Source of the DNA: Paracentrotus lividus
Taxonomy: Eukaryota; Echinodermata; Echinoidea; Camarodonta; Echinidae
Reading direction: 5' to 3'
Length of the DNA: 64,000 nucleotides
Assembly (NCBI GenBank): GCA_940671915.1
Contig: CALNVZ010003433.1
Span: 50,990,526 to 51,054,525, forward strand
Shown: piece by piece, positions 34,440 to 48,661 of the stretch
How positions within the stretch are numbered: position 1 is the first letter of the stretch
Layout of the letters: each line of letters starts with the position of its first letter
Translations under genes and position numbers: made by a program
The notes under the pieces: generated by a model
The model's database searches: none
Told to the model about the DNA's origin: nothing
The model's input: only the letters and a program-made list of their open reading frames with translations

Positions 34440-35135
34440 ATTTAGCACAACCATCCACTTATGTCTTTTTACTCCTTCCCTCTCCCTTTTACAAGTCTCT
34501 CTCTTTCTACTTATCATGTAAAACTTTATCTTGTCTCTCTTGTTATTCTATTTTTTATTATCTCTCTATTTTTATCTCTTCTATATACGTTTCATCCATT
34601 CTCTTCTCAGTCTCTCCTCTCTTTCATTACTGATTTATCTTTCCTCTTTTTCTCTGTCTTGCCACTTATTCCCTTCTCAGTCTCTTTTCCCTTCTTCATA
34701 TTTTAATATTCTCTCCCTCTTCATTTTCTCTATCATTCCGTCCCCATTATTAGCTCTACCTTTCTCAGTCTCACAACTCTTCTATATATACTATCACATT
34801 CTCCCTCCTTTTCCCTATCTGTCTCCAAAATATTCTCTTTTCTAACTATTCCTTCTTTGTATTATTAATTCCCTCCTATCCCTTTCCATGTTTTTCCTAC
34901 TCAAACTTGCTTTTGCTGGTATATCTTTTTGTTTCTCTCCCTCTTCCCATTTTTCTATCCTCTTTCCAATTCTCAGCTTCTCTTCTCAGCTCATTTTCTT
35001 CTTTCATTATCTCCAGATCCCTTTTCTCTGAATTCTGTACCCGAATATCTCAGCTGTTTCTCTTTCCCAGTCTCTTCATTCCTCTTCATGCTCTTACATA
35101 TATTGCTTTGTTCAAATTCTGAGTATAACTACTTT
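34440..35135. repeat. Long pyrimidine-rich (CT) tract
   Basis: About 700 bases dominated by C and T on the + strand (CTCTC, CTTCT, TCCCT words). The overlapping serine/leucine/phenylalanine reading frames are a product of composition. Such asymmetry can support triplex DNA, which is inference. Confidence 0.8.
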
Positions 35136-38100
35136 TATGTTTATCTGTACTTTTAGTTATGTAATTTATGATGTTAAAGCCAATTTATTTGCAGTGCTAA
35201 TGCTGTGGGGACATAGCTTCGCGCAACAGCTATTATTATGCTTTGTCACCCCTGACAAATGTAGCACTGTTCATTCTCTCTTGTAATCTTTCTGTTTGTG
35301 GTTTTGTTATATTATGTCATGATTTACATTGTATGTCATCTCTTGTATGTATTGTGATAAAAACTGTATTCTTTTTGGCAAACAAATAATAATAATATAT
35401 AATAATAGATTATGTTTGCTTTTCTACCTTTTTTCTTATTTTTCTCCATGTTCTTTTTCCTTTCTCTCTTTTTTTTTTTATTTTTTTTTCTTATTGTTTT
35501 TAGCCTACTCTGCCATATATCATATACATATATAAATATTTTCGATCTTCTTCTTGCAACCCACCTTTCCTTTGATAATTTGTTTAAGCTGCGCTTGGAT
35601 GCAAGCTTAATACCATAATTCTTTCTGGGGATTCCCATCCGATCACGCAACTAGTCCGTGAAATCTTATACTGCGAATGAATTGTGATGACCACATATAG
35701 TATCGACTCACAGCGCCAAACCTTACTCGAGCCATTAATTTCCATCGGCTTCCATTTTAATGATTAGTCAAAATTTATTAGTTGATTAATAGTGATGGAG
35801 AGATGTATGCTATGACATAACATTATTCGACTGTTCCAACTCGTTTAACTACAGCCATTTATGTGTCCCTCATATAACTGAGCACACCTTAGTTCTTTCC
35901 AGTTTGTTTGGTCGATTTGTACGGACAAGGCCTATGACTGTCATCAGCAGAACCAATTAGTTCAGCTCAAGCTTATGGCGTTGGCATGGGGTGCCAATAT
36001 GAACTGAAGTGACGCAGTTGATCGATCACTTCGCTCGAGGATCGGAGCTCGTCCCCGTGCTCCCGCAATGTCAATGTAACGCTCTTCCTAGTGATTAAAG
36101 GAATAATGTTAATATAGAACGTCCTTTGTGTGTAATTGTTCTGCTATAGGTGGAATTTAAGGTAGGATGCGCGTGTAAGTATAAGCCCTATGATATCCGG
36201 ACCAGGAATGTTGGAGTCCGTACATTGTCTCTCTCAGATGCAGACATATAGTGAAACTCCAAACTTGAGTTCCAGCCTACACAAATAAGTACCCTGAGAT
36301 CTTGTACAAAGCAATAATCTTTGCCTTGAGCTGTGTGGTCTACTGCCAACAAAGAGATAGCCACTGACGAGGCTGGTGTTTGTTATCAAAACTATCATGG
36401 GGTTATAACAGTAGATCATTCAGTCATCCTCTCTTACTCAAAATACGCGTGAATGTAGAAACCAAAAATAGATCAATTTACCTAATAGAGGTAACCTCAA
36501 AGCAGTACTTGTCGAGTCGCTCACTGTCGACTCATCGAGTAACTTAGAAAGATAGTTTCGAAGTGCGCAATAGCAACAATCTCAAAGTCTATATCAAAGA
36601 TCTCTAGCTATACCTACTGATAATACAGACATGGCGTAAAGTTGCATTCTTAATCCAAATTTTGATTACAGCCTGATCTTGCCATAATCTCTTACAATGT
36701 AGATCCTCGGTCTGCTAGCGCAAGCACTGTTTTCCAGGGGGCGTTTCACGTATAACCGATAGTACAGCACGTGAGGTTAGTGCATGCATCAGTTTAGTGC
36801 CACCAATCAACGTTAGATCATCCATCTTAGCAGAATCCACCGTTCCGGATATTGGTCGAATATTTGCTAACTTATTATTTTTATTTTTTAGCATATATCC
36901 CAAAGGTGCGAATACCGGTTGGAACTATCAGAGTCATTTCCCATTCCATGAGTGGAGAGCGAGTAATCTATCATTCAGGGGGGCTACCTGAATGTACCAA
37001 CAGCCATACTGGCTCTGTGTTTTAAATAGCGTGTACGAAAAGAGTCAGAAGAACTTCAGTGCATGCGGAACTTTATTGAGAGTACATATTAAGTAATTGT
37101 ATCTGGCAGCCAGTGAATTATCAGAATGTATCTATATAACAGTCTCACCCAAGACTGAATTATAAACTGACATGCTAGCTGTGAAGATCGTACAATAGTG
37201 CAGCGGAGAGGAAGTCGGCTTAAAAGTCCAGTGATATAGTAAATACTCTAGGTTATCCTTAAGTGGTTGTAGGTGCAATGAGAGGAAGTTTAAGGATAAC
37301 TCGCTCATGCTATAGTATCAGGAAATGCGACAAACACTTAGATAGCCATAAAAGAAATATGACTCTCACGGTACATAAAATAATTATTCTTAATCTTTAT
37401 ACTGCTCAAAGTAGTCTGCATCGGATTCTGTGATCTGTATTGTCATGGTTCTTATGTTGAATCGTGTTCCACACCACTCGACCTGAACGCTAATTGAAAG
37501 TACATGTTAAGGTCAAATTGAATATTCCTCAAGAGGAAATACTGAAGCTTGACACAATGACAGCTGATCACGTGTGCTTGGATATCAATTACAGTGAATA
37601 CTTTGGACTATAAGGCGTTTTTAAAATAGATAACTAATATATAGCTTTTGAACACCTCCTTCAATTAGAATAAAACAAACTTACATAGAGACCAATATAG
37701 AGATAAGAAGCGCTACACATACTTTCATAAACCGGTATATCCTTTACATCTACTCCAAATCTCGGTATTCCTCATATCGCGATAAACACACGCATGCGGA
37801 CTACCCCACTGGCCACTATCGTGACCGATCAAGACAAATATTGTAAGTATAAGACAATAAATAAAATGGTGCTTTAGGATCGAACAATATCACACGAGAC
37901 TTTAATCTCAAACTAGTGAAGAAACTCAGAGAATAATTTTCCAAATATAATATAACATAAATACTGGCTGAACAATATCTCATTGATAACCATTTGAAAT
38001 TTCAGATTAACGAATGACTCTAGTGAGTAATGATGATAAAGACGATGAATTTATGAACCTATTAAGATGAGCAAGGGAAGGATTTGATAGGACCAATGAT

Positions 38101-38410
38101 CTTCTTATAAGAGATGTCAAGGCTCACTCTCAGTCACACCAGTGATAACAAGATGAGTCGTCTCGCCCTGCTCCCTCGCCAAAGGCGTCTCTGGGGGTCC
38201 AAGGATTGTGGGGCCACCGAACACGGTAGCGGAAGGAAAAAAAGCAATACGGGTAGCAATGTTCAATACTCTACTTGCTTTGGTTTTTGTGAGCATTCGG
38301 AGGTGGTTTAAGCAATCAATTCCAATAGGCGAAGGGCTGGATCCTTCTGGTCTTGTGAAGTCCATCCAGATTATGTCACTCAAGAGGCGCAACTCCGGTA
38401 CACGAAATAT
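35136..38410. other. Unannotated sequence before the clean copy
   Basis: No cadherin exon or known element was seen. A more GC-balanced patch at 38110-38400 has an open minus frame (FGGPTILGPPETPLAREQGE) that I do not recognise. At 38411 the sequence becomes the clean counterpart of 16213. The true neighbour of 38411 is therefore probably 16212. Confidence 0.4.
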
Positions 38411-38878
38411 GATCTCCTTCCCTGCAACCAGTTATCTTTTTCACATAACTCTCTTAAAGCACATCAAATATCCATCAGTAAGAAAATGAGAAATAAAGAT
38501 TGTTTTCGAACCAATTTTCATTGAAAATATCTAACCATGACAGAAGTAGAAAATCCGAACAAAAATACACTGTTTATCAAATAATAATTCCATCTATACA
38601 ACTCACAAGATGTTCAGATGGTAATAATCTCACTTCCAATTAATCTCAAATAATTGCCCGAACTGTAATGATTGCCCCTTTATAATTAGCTAGACTACTA
38701 TTCCGGTGCACAAACATTTAATGAATTTTCGCTTACCCTACCCTTTTATTTATTTATTTATTCCGTTTTATTTATACATTGTTTTTCAGGGGGCGCTGTT
38801 AAACACATCCAGATACCTTCACTAATATATAGATTTATTGCTTCATAGTTATGTTCTATTCGGTTTATTTGCCTACAG
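38411..38878. other. Intron 5, 3' part (clean copy)
   Basis: AT-rich intron containing CTTACCCTACCC and leading to the acceptor TTTGCCTACAG. It has the same content as 16213-16614. Confidence 0.65.
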
Positions 38879-39103
38879 GCAACAGATGCTGATATTGATA
38901 TATCCAATAGGATGCTAGAATACTCAATTGAAAGTGGAAACAAAGAAGGAAAGTTTGGCATCAATTCAACTACTGGTGTGATCTTCAGGCAGCTGAGCAT
39001 TGATCTCGAAACAGAAAATGCTACCTATAACTTGGTTGTCATGGCAACTGATAGCGGTACTCCCCCGTTGTCAGGCACCACCATTGTCATCGTAAATATT
39101 GAG
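38879..39103 (+). CDS. Large cadherin, exon 6 (EC repeat body)
   Basis: The exon is 225 nt, phase 0 to 0, acceptor TTGCCTACAG and donor GTAACA, giving 75 codons. It opens with the calcium motif ATDADIDISN, which joins the LEVV strand of exon 5. FGINSTTGVIF is the F-x-I-x-x-x-T-G-x-I motif. LETENATYNLVVMATDSG holds the L-x-x-E motif and the A-T-D-x-G strand, and TPPLSGTTIVIVNIE runs up to the linker in exon 7. Confidence 0.95.
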
Positions 39104-39724
39104 GTAACAGACTACTTTTATCTCTTGTTTATGTTTTATGTATATTATACAAGTTGAATTTTCTGTGACAAATATAAATAGAATAAAACAATATATAATA
39201 TTAAGAGAAATGCACTGGATTTGTGAAGATATTGTTTTATTGTTGTCAATGTTTTTATCTTCTTTGATTTGTGTTGTTTATCTATACATTTTTAAGAATG
39301 AAAGCAAAAAAAATAAAGCTCTGATCCATTGCCAAACAAAGCTGTCACATGTAACCCAAGGGCTGCATGTATTTCAAAGTACTGTATAATGAGCAGTTTA
39401 TGTAATTCATAGTCCAACCTTAACCCGTTGAATACTGAGAACTTTTTACAAATGAATCGTGTATGTGAAGCATGTTTGCAACCAATTGTTTTCATTTAAA
39501 GGTGAAACAAAAACACATATAAATATATCAATGTCTAATAATTTCAATTATATAAAGTTTTCATATAATTCATGGAATAATTAGTGAATTAAACAAGCGA
39601 CACGATGTTCTCTATTTTGTCAGGGCTTAGTACTCAACGGGTTGTTATTGTATTATGCTGTTTGGGTAAAAATGGACCTGAAATATTCCAATTTCATCTT
39701 TATCATATTGTTTGGTTCATGTAG
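39104..39724. other. Intron 6
   Basis: Contains the small MITE at 39419-39645 and otherwise plain AT-rich sequence. The acceptor is TTGGTTCATGTAG. Confidence 0.65.
39419..39645. mobile_element. Small MITE with CCCGTTGA ends
   Basis: TTAACCCGTTGAATACTGAG at the left faces AGTACTCAACGGGTTGTTA at the right, giving about 18 bp of imperfect terminal inverted repeat around some 190 bp of AT-rich filler. A left TTAA is present; the right one is not intact. The ends resemble the 92-bp element at 54607-54698, which suggests one family. Confidence 0.65.
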
Positions 39725-39800
39725 GATGTGAATGATAATGATCCTATGTTCTTGACGGACACGTACAATGCTGAGGTGGCTGAGGATGCAGAGTTTGGAG
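39725..39800 (+). CDS. Large cadherin, exon 7 (EC linker)
   Basis: The exon is 76 nt, phase 0 to 1, acceptor TTCATGTAG and donor GTAAGT. It encodes DVNDNDPMF, the calcium linker between two EC repeats, then TYNAEVAEDAEFG, the first strand of the next repeat with its calcium-binding glutamate. The last base pairs with CT from exon 8 to make an alanine codon. Confidence 0.94.
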
Positions 39801-40207
39801 GTAAGTTTTTTTTTATCAGAGGAGATACTTAGGTATAATAATGACAGTAATATATGAGACTTATAATGCGCTAAATCCACTAAAACCCAGGTGCTCTAAG
39901 CACACATGTGCTTGGCAGGTACATGAATGGCATGATTGCAGCTGTTTCTCTAAAATGATTATCCCTAAAATAGCTGTTAACATATGTTGATTCACAGTGA
40001 TTTTTTGTTTTTGGTGAAAATGCTACATACATAAAATTTATAGCTGCCCATTTAATAGCACGATACTTTGATACCATATTAAGCAGGACAAACTTGTAGA
40101 GCAGTTGATAAGAACTGAAGTGGCTTTTTGTTTGTGCCTATATAATTAACTTCCATGCTATTTCTAATTTTCTCAAAGCAGAGAGATATGAAATACATTA
40201 GTGACAC
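39801..40207. other. Intron 7, 5' part
   Basis: Plain AT-rich intron between the exon 7 donor and the first (TTA)n tail. Nothing recognised. Confidence 0.6.
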
Positions 40208-43700
<3,493 letters not shown>

Positions 43701-43813
43701 ATATATATTTATATGTTTAATTTAATAATAATTATATTATATAATATTATTAATTATTATTAATTATTATTAAATTATATTATTATATATATTTTATTAT
43801 TATTATTATATTA

Positions 43814-43845
<32 letters not shown>

Positions 43846-43912
43846 TATATATTATTAATATATTATTATTATTATTATTATTATTATATTATTATTATTA
43901 TTATATTATATA
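43701..43912. repeat. ATT/TTA microsatellite between LINE copies
   Basis: Imperfect (ATT)n lying between the 5' limit of the longest LINE copy and the 3' terminus of the next copy. It is best explained as the 3' tail of the copy on the right, into which the longest copy inserted. Confidence 0.8.
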
Positions 43913-44855
43913 ACAGGATCAAGTCCGTATTTTCCTTAAAAAGACTTTGCTTTAACAAAAAGCACAAAGTGATTTCAAGTGCGACTTTTTAGTGTCCAAG
44001 TGTTTTTCGATCATTCAAGTTGTGCCGAGAATGGCTTCTTTTTGAAGATCGTAGATCTTGATGTTCGGGGAGATCTTGGTGATGAGACTCTCGATTCCCT
44101 TCTTTACAATCCCCGTGTGACCAATTATCACCGGGGTGACTTCTGCTTGGCGTTCCACATTCGTTCGATCTCGATCCTCATGTCTTGATATTTTAGCCGC
44201 TTGTCCCTTTCCTTGACTGCGATGTTTATGTCGTGAGGGACGGATACTTCGATGATGTTAACTTTGTTTCCCTCTCTTACGATGATGTCTGGCTTGTTAC
44301 AGTGATAGCTCTGTCTGTCATTATGCCGCAGTTCCAATATATGGTACTTTTATCAGCCAGGGTGATTGTCTGTGGCTGATGTTCCCATGGATGGTCACAT
44401 GCTTGAGTCCCACGATCCTTTAGAAGTTGCCAGTGTATATGCTTGGCAATGTTATCATGTCTGCTGATATTATCGTTTGGGCCAAGATGGGGCATCCTGA
44501 TGCCAGATGCATTAGAGTCTCAGGTTCTTTCCCACATACCTGCACGTGTCCTCTACATCTGATTGCAGAATGGATTCTCATATGCCCGTGTCTTGATTAC
44601 TGATCTTGTATGGCAAATATAACCCTTCCGTTTCTCCTTTCAGACCAGCAGACTTTAGCCATCCGTGGTGTTCTTTTTGTCAATGGAACTGGCGATTTGA
44701 TTGTTTTTCGTGGTGACCGTGTAGACGTTTTGCCTGTAGATTTGTCTGCAATCTTTTGTTCAAGGAACGTTTCAGTTCTGTCTCTCTTTTTCCCCACTGG
44801 TAGAGCTATCTGGTGATCTGTCAATGTCTTCAATGCTTAACTTATGCTTATTATT
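43913..44855 (-). mobile_element. Dong/R4-like LINE, 5'-truncated copy 2
   Basis: About 0.94 kb of the 3' end. On the - strand it carries NKPDIIVREGNKVNIIEVSV, matching the K-P-D and I-I-E-V-S-V-P signature of the C-terminal restriction-like endonuclease, followed by YQDMRIEIERMWNA. Its 3' terminus (TTGATCCTGTTATA before the tail) is the same as in the other copies. Confidence 0.82.
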
Positions 44856-44906
44856 ATATTATATTATTACTATTATTATTATTATTAATTATTAATTATT
44901 ATTATA

Positions 44907-44939
<33 letters not shown>

Positions 44940-44941
44940 GA
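44856..44941. repeat. (TTA)n tail
   Basis: ATT-rich spacer between LINE copies 2 and 3. Same interpretation as the other tails. Confidence 0.8.
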
Positions 44942-45066
44942 TAAACAGGATCAAGTCTGTATTTTCCTAAAAAGACTTTGCTTTAACAAAAAGCACAAAG
45001 TGATTTCAAGTGCAACTTTTAGTGTCCAAGTGTTTTTCGGATCAATTCTAGTTGTGCCGAGAATGG
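44942..45066 (-). mobile_element. Dong/R4-like LINE, 3'-terminal fragment (copy 3)
   Basis: Only about 125 bases of the LINE 3' end remain, running from AACAGGATCAAGTCTGTATT to GTTGTGCCGAGAATGGCTT on the + strand, followed by a long (TTA)n. Extreme 5' truncation is typical of target-primed reverse transcription. Confidence 0.82.
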
Positions 45067-45097
45067 CTTTTCTTATTATTTATTATTATTATTATTA

Positions 45098-45151
<54 letters not shown>

Positions 45152-45226
45152 TATTATTAATGATTATTATTATTGTTATTATTATTGTTATTATTATATA
45201 TTATTATTATTATTATTATATTATTA

Positions 45227-45261
<35 letters not shown>

Positions 45262-45295
45262 TATTATTATTATATTATTATTATTATTAATGATA
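45067..45295. repeat. Long (TTA)n microsatellite
   Basis: Almost pure TTA/ATT repeats, about 230 bases, between LINE copies 3 and 4. Poly-isoleucine, leucine and tyrosine reading frames here are artefacts of the repeat. Confidence 0.92.
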
Positions 45296-45473
45296 AACAG
45301 GATCAAGTCCGATTTTTCCTTAAAAAGACTTTGCTTTAACAAAAAGCACAAAGTGATTTCAAGTGCAACTTTTTAGTGTCCAAGTGTTTTTCGGATCAAT
45401 TCTAGTTGTGCCGAGAATGGCTTCTTTTTGAAGATCGTAGATCTTGATGTTCGGGGAGATCTTGGTGATGAGA
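45296..45473 (-). mobile_element. Dong/R4-like LINE, 3'-terminal fragment (copy 4)
   Basis: About 178 bases of the same 3' end, from AACAGGATCAAGTCCGATTT to GATCTTGGTGATGAGAC. It stops only 33 bases before exon 8, so its arrival replaced the upstream part of the intron close to the acceptor. Confidence 0.82.
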
Positions 45474-45505
45474 CGTATGACCAATATAAATATTTTTCTT
45501 TGCAG

Positions 45506-45793
45506 CTGTGGTTGCCAATGTAACGGCTGTTGATGCAGATGTTAGCAGTCTTGCTGTACTCTACACAATACAAGGAGCTACCCCATTTTTAGTTGATCAA
45601 GAAGGGATCATAACACTGAGCGGGAATCTAGATTATGAGGTCAAGATGACCTATAACCTCACTGTAACAGCTACAGATAGAGAAGATACTTCGCGGATGG
45701 ACTCATGCCTAGTCTTGATTGAGATCCAAGATGTGAATGATGAGAGTCCAGAGTTTGAAACACCTTCTCCTTCATCAATAGAAGTCAATGAGA
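45506..45793 (+). CDS. Large cadherin, exon 8 (complete EC core and linker)
   Basis: The exon is 288 nt, phase 1 to 1, acceptor TTTCTTTGCAG and donor GTAAGA. It reads VTAVDADVSSLAVLYTI (calcium motif variant A-V-D-A-D), LVDQEGIITLSGNLDYEVKM (the x-x-D-x-x-G-x-I and LDYE positions), then NLTVTATDRED, the linker DVNDESPEF, and SSIEVNE opening the next repeat. One exon thus spans from mid-repeat to the next N-terminal strand. Confidence 0.95.
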
Positions 45794-46461
45794 GTAAGAC
45801 ACACTTTTTTTATCCATTTACATGAGAAAACTTTATGTTCATTAGATTAACTTCACACTAAATAATGGAATATTTATCCCCCCTTACCCTTGACACAAAT
45901 TGACTAATTTATTTTGTAAAAGTCAAAGTGGATCAGACACCTGCAGAGTTCTGATGATGAATACATATGTCTACTCTTCTGGCGTTTCGTTTTACTGTCC
46001 AATTCATGAACAGAATAATTTGAAAACTTTGAGCATGGAGCGATCTAACTCTAACCTTCAACTTCATTTGAAATCACAATTCTAGCCCTAAATCTTTGAC
46101 AAAATAAAGTCCAGAGCAAATGTCTGATCTAAAAATTGAGACCTCAGACCTTACCCCTCCCTTGTCCACAATCGTCAGTCTTGCAGATCTGTTACCAACT
46201 GTGCATATATAGGCCATTTCCCTAAATGTTTACCACTAATTGAAAGGTGCTACATGTATGATGTGGAAGTGATAGTGGACTTGGGGTGATTCACTACCAT
46301 TTAAAATCAATCCCAACTATGGACCTATGGAAATATAACATGACTATTGATCCTAAAGTTGATTATAATCCTAGTTGGGATTAATTTTAACTGTTAGTGA
46401 ATCATCCCCTAGTGACTTCACAGTTCTAATCATCTAATATTTTCCATTTATCAATGAATAG
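45794..46461. other. Intron 8
   Basis: AT-rich intron without a recognisable element. The acceptor is CAATGAATAG, with a weak polypyrimidine tract. Content matches 23312-23973 apart from indels. Confidence 0.6.
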
Positions 46462-46761
46462 GTGCTTCGTTTTGTGGTAGTCTAAATGGACCTGGTGACT
46501 GCACAGTTCTGATCATCCTCGAAGCCTCAGACCCTGATACCAATGCCAATCTAAACTACTCAATCTCAGAGGTCAAAGGTTATGATGAGAATAATCGAGA
46601 GGTCTCCGGTGATTTCTTAGATCAGTTTGGAGTAGAGAGTGAATTGGGTGAGGTCTATGTTCAGAAGGAGCTTGATAGAGAAACAGTTCAACGCTTTGAT
46701 GTCACAGTGGTTGTAGTTGATGTGAATGCAGAGGAAAACATTGACTCTCAAACCGACTCAG
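46462..46761 (+). CDS. Large cadherin, exon 9 (EC repeat)
   Basis: The exon is 300 nt, phase 1 to 1, acceptor ATGAATAG and donor GTATAA. It encodes VLIILEASDPDTNANLNYSI (calcium motif E-A-S-D-P-D), a long insert around GYDENNREVSGDF, FGVESELGEVYVQKELDRE with the L-D-R-E motif, and VTVVVVDVNAEENIDSQ. The linker proper is in exon 10. The V-V-V-D-V-N-A-E-E stretch looks like a linker but lacks the D-N-x-P-x-F part, so it is probably the strand before a loop. Confidence 0.93.
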
Positions 46762-46855
46762 GTATAATTCACTTTACTTACGTATCGCATATCACAAACA
46801 TAAGAAAGTCCCTATGCGCTGAAGGTATGGTACATTTTTTGTATCTTGGTAGATA

Positions 46856-47218
46856 TGTATAGTCTAGTGGTTGTTGACTGAGGAAGCAAATACCGTGGAT
46901 TCAATCCCTAGTAAGCCACTATGTCCTTGAGGAAGGCGTTTTGGCTACATGCTTCTCCCTACCCATGTGAAATTGGTACCCGGTAGGGTGCAAACATCAT
47001 TATGGTTTGATCAGTACTGTGCGCACCTCATTTTGTTGGTGCCTGGCTGGAATGCTCTTCGGGAGAAAGTGCACACATTGTGCGGGCAAGCCTAAATCCG
47101 ATGACTCGCGTATTAATACATTTATGTCTGTAAAGTGCTTAAAAATGTAGTATAACTATGTATCAGGTTCTATATAAATCCAGAATATTATTATTATAAT
47201 ATAATTATTATTATTATT
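46856..47218 (+). mobile_element. tRNA-derived SINE with (ATT)n tail
   Basis: TATAGTCTAGTGGTTGTTGA resembles a tRNA A box, and CGTGGATTCAATCCCTAG lies at the expected distance as a B box, so the head looks like a degenerate pol III promoter. A body of about 250 bases follows, containing GGTGCCTGGCTGGAATGCTC. The end is GTTCTATATAAATCCAGAAT plus ATT repeats. No flanking duplication was confirmed. SINE retroposons need a LINE partner for movement. The CTATATAAAT tail is shared with the fragment at 6826-6908. Confidence 0.75.
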
Positions 47219-47867
47219 CTCATAGACCTAATTTTAATCACATTACTTCAGACCTGCCGGCTCAAGAAGGACCTACATGTATGAGTCACTAGAATTGATT
47301 TGATTTTTTAAAAAACTTTTACTGATCGAATCTACATATTCAAAGTTTTCCCATAATAACACAAAGATTGGTTTATCATTGTTTATCACTTTAAAGTAAG
47401 AGCTATTAATAACATTTTTAGGCCTTTTGCAGAAGAATATATTTCCCTTGTTGCTTTTTTGTTAATTTTGCAACTTATGATTGTATGAGCTATCAGGTCA
47501 CATTTAAAGATATTCTGTAATTGTTTTGTATTTTTAACATCGTTATTATTATTATCACAACTAGTTTAATTTTGAGGACTATTTGATTTGATTTGTATTT
47601 ATTTTCACAGTAAAAAGTAAACAACACTTTATAAACAATGGCAAATAAAAACAAGAGAAAGTGGTACTTTATGATATCCCTTCTCTGCTGAGGTACAATG
47701 TATGTTTAGAAAAGAATAGAATAGAATAGTAATGGTATTTATTTTGTCCAAAAATTCACATGGCAGCTTGAAAGCTGAATTACATGAATTTTACATAGTA
47801 AAAAAAAACACATTTTTAAGAACTGAACATAATACATTCACCTTTAAAATTTCATTAGAGATAACAG

Positions 47868-47960
47868 AAGAGAGACAAGAAAAGAAAGAGAGAGATACAG
47901 GGAGGGAGAGAGAGGGAGACAGGGAAGGAGAGAGGGAGAGGGAGAGAGAGAGAGAAAAAA
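47868..47960. repeat. GA/GAGG purine microsatellite
   Basis: AGAGAGAG and GGGAGAGGGAGA words over about 90 bases. The noisy counterpart is at about 25365-25455. Confidence 0.9.
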
Positions 47961-48445
47961 AAAACATATAACAAATAATTTGTAATAGTGATGTCTAAAT
48001 ACACACAATACAATAACATAAATAAATAACATAAAGGAAATATCTAATCTGAGCCAAAATTAAATCGTACAGAGAAGTGGGCATATTCAGTTGCATTCAG
48101 TGATCGATAAAATTAATTAGTTGCATGAAATTTGAACAAATGTAATAACATATCACTAATTTGATTTGTAGCGATTAACGGAAAAGAGTTTAAATTGACA
48201 GATTATTTTTGTGAGTATTTTGGAGATATAACAATCATTGTAGGCGATAATAGCATGGGAATTTTAACAATCATACAGTCAAATACATAAATTGACATTA
48301 TAAATCCATATCATCCATAAATTAATATAATATTCTTATTTATGATAAATATTATAGCACAACATTTAAACACTCTGACAAAGCTAGGCCCCAAATAATA
48401 AATTGAATAAAATTAAAAAAGCAATTTGTTTGTTATTTCATGTAG

Positions 48446-48661
48446 CTGAGCTTGTAATTACAGTCCTGGATGTCAATGACAATCCTCCAGAGTTTACAGA
48501 TCAACTCCCAGATAACTTCACCACTCCTGAAACAAACCAGATTGGCATGGTGATATCTGTTAATATCCGAGCAGAAGATATAGATACAGGAGTGAATGCT
48601 CAGGTTTCATATGAACTAGTGGATGATGCAGGTGGGCTTGTACAGATTGATCCAAACACAG
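48446..48661 (+). CDS. Large cadherin, exon 10 (EC linker and N half of next EC)
   Basis: The exon is 216 nt, phase 1 to 1, acceptor TTTCATGTAG and donor GTAGGT. AELVITVLDVNDNPPEF is the last strand and calcium linker. FTTPETNQIGMVISVNI is the first strand with its glutamate, and RAEDIDTGVNAQVSYELV is the D-x-D calcium loop. It ends at VQIDPNTG, the T-G motif that continues into exon 11 as I-L-S-V. Confidence 0.96.

Larger units (their letters stand above)
46762..48445. other. Intron 9
   Basis: Holds the SINE at 46856-47218 and a GA-rich tract at about 47868-47960. The rest is AT-rich with no gene. The acceptor is TTTCATGTAG. Confidence 0.65.

Noticed and set aside
34461-35122. Serine/leucine/phenylalanine-rich proteins
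   Set aside because: Product of the pyrimidine-rich tract.
38117-38392. 91-residue protein on the - strand
   Set aside because: No recognisable motif, no neighbouring signals, and it lies in the block that is probably misplaced; left unannotated.
46856-46930. Functional tRNA gene
   Set aside because: A- and B-box-like words are present, but no acceptor stem or anticodon arm can be folded; it is a SINE head.
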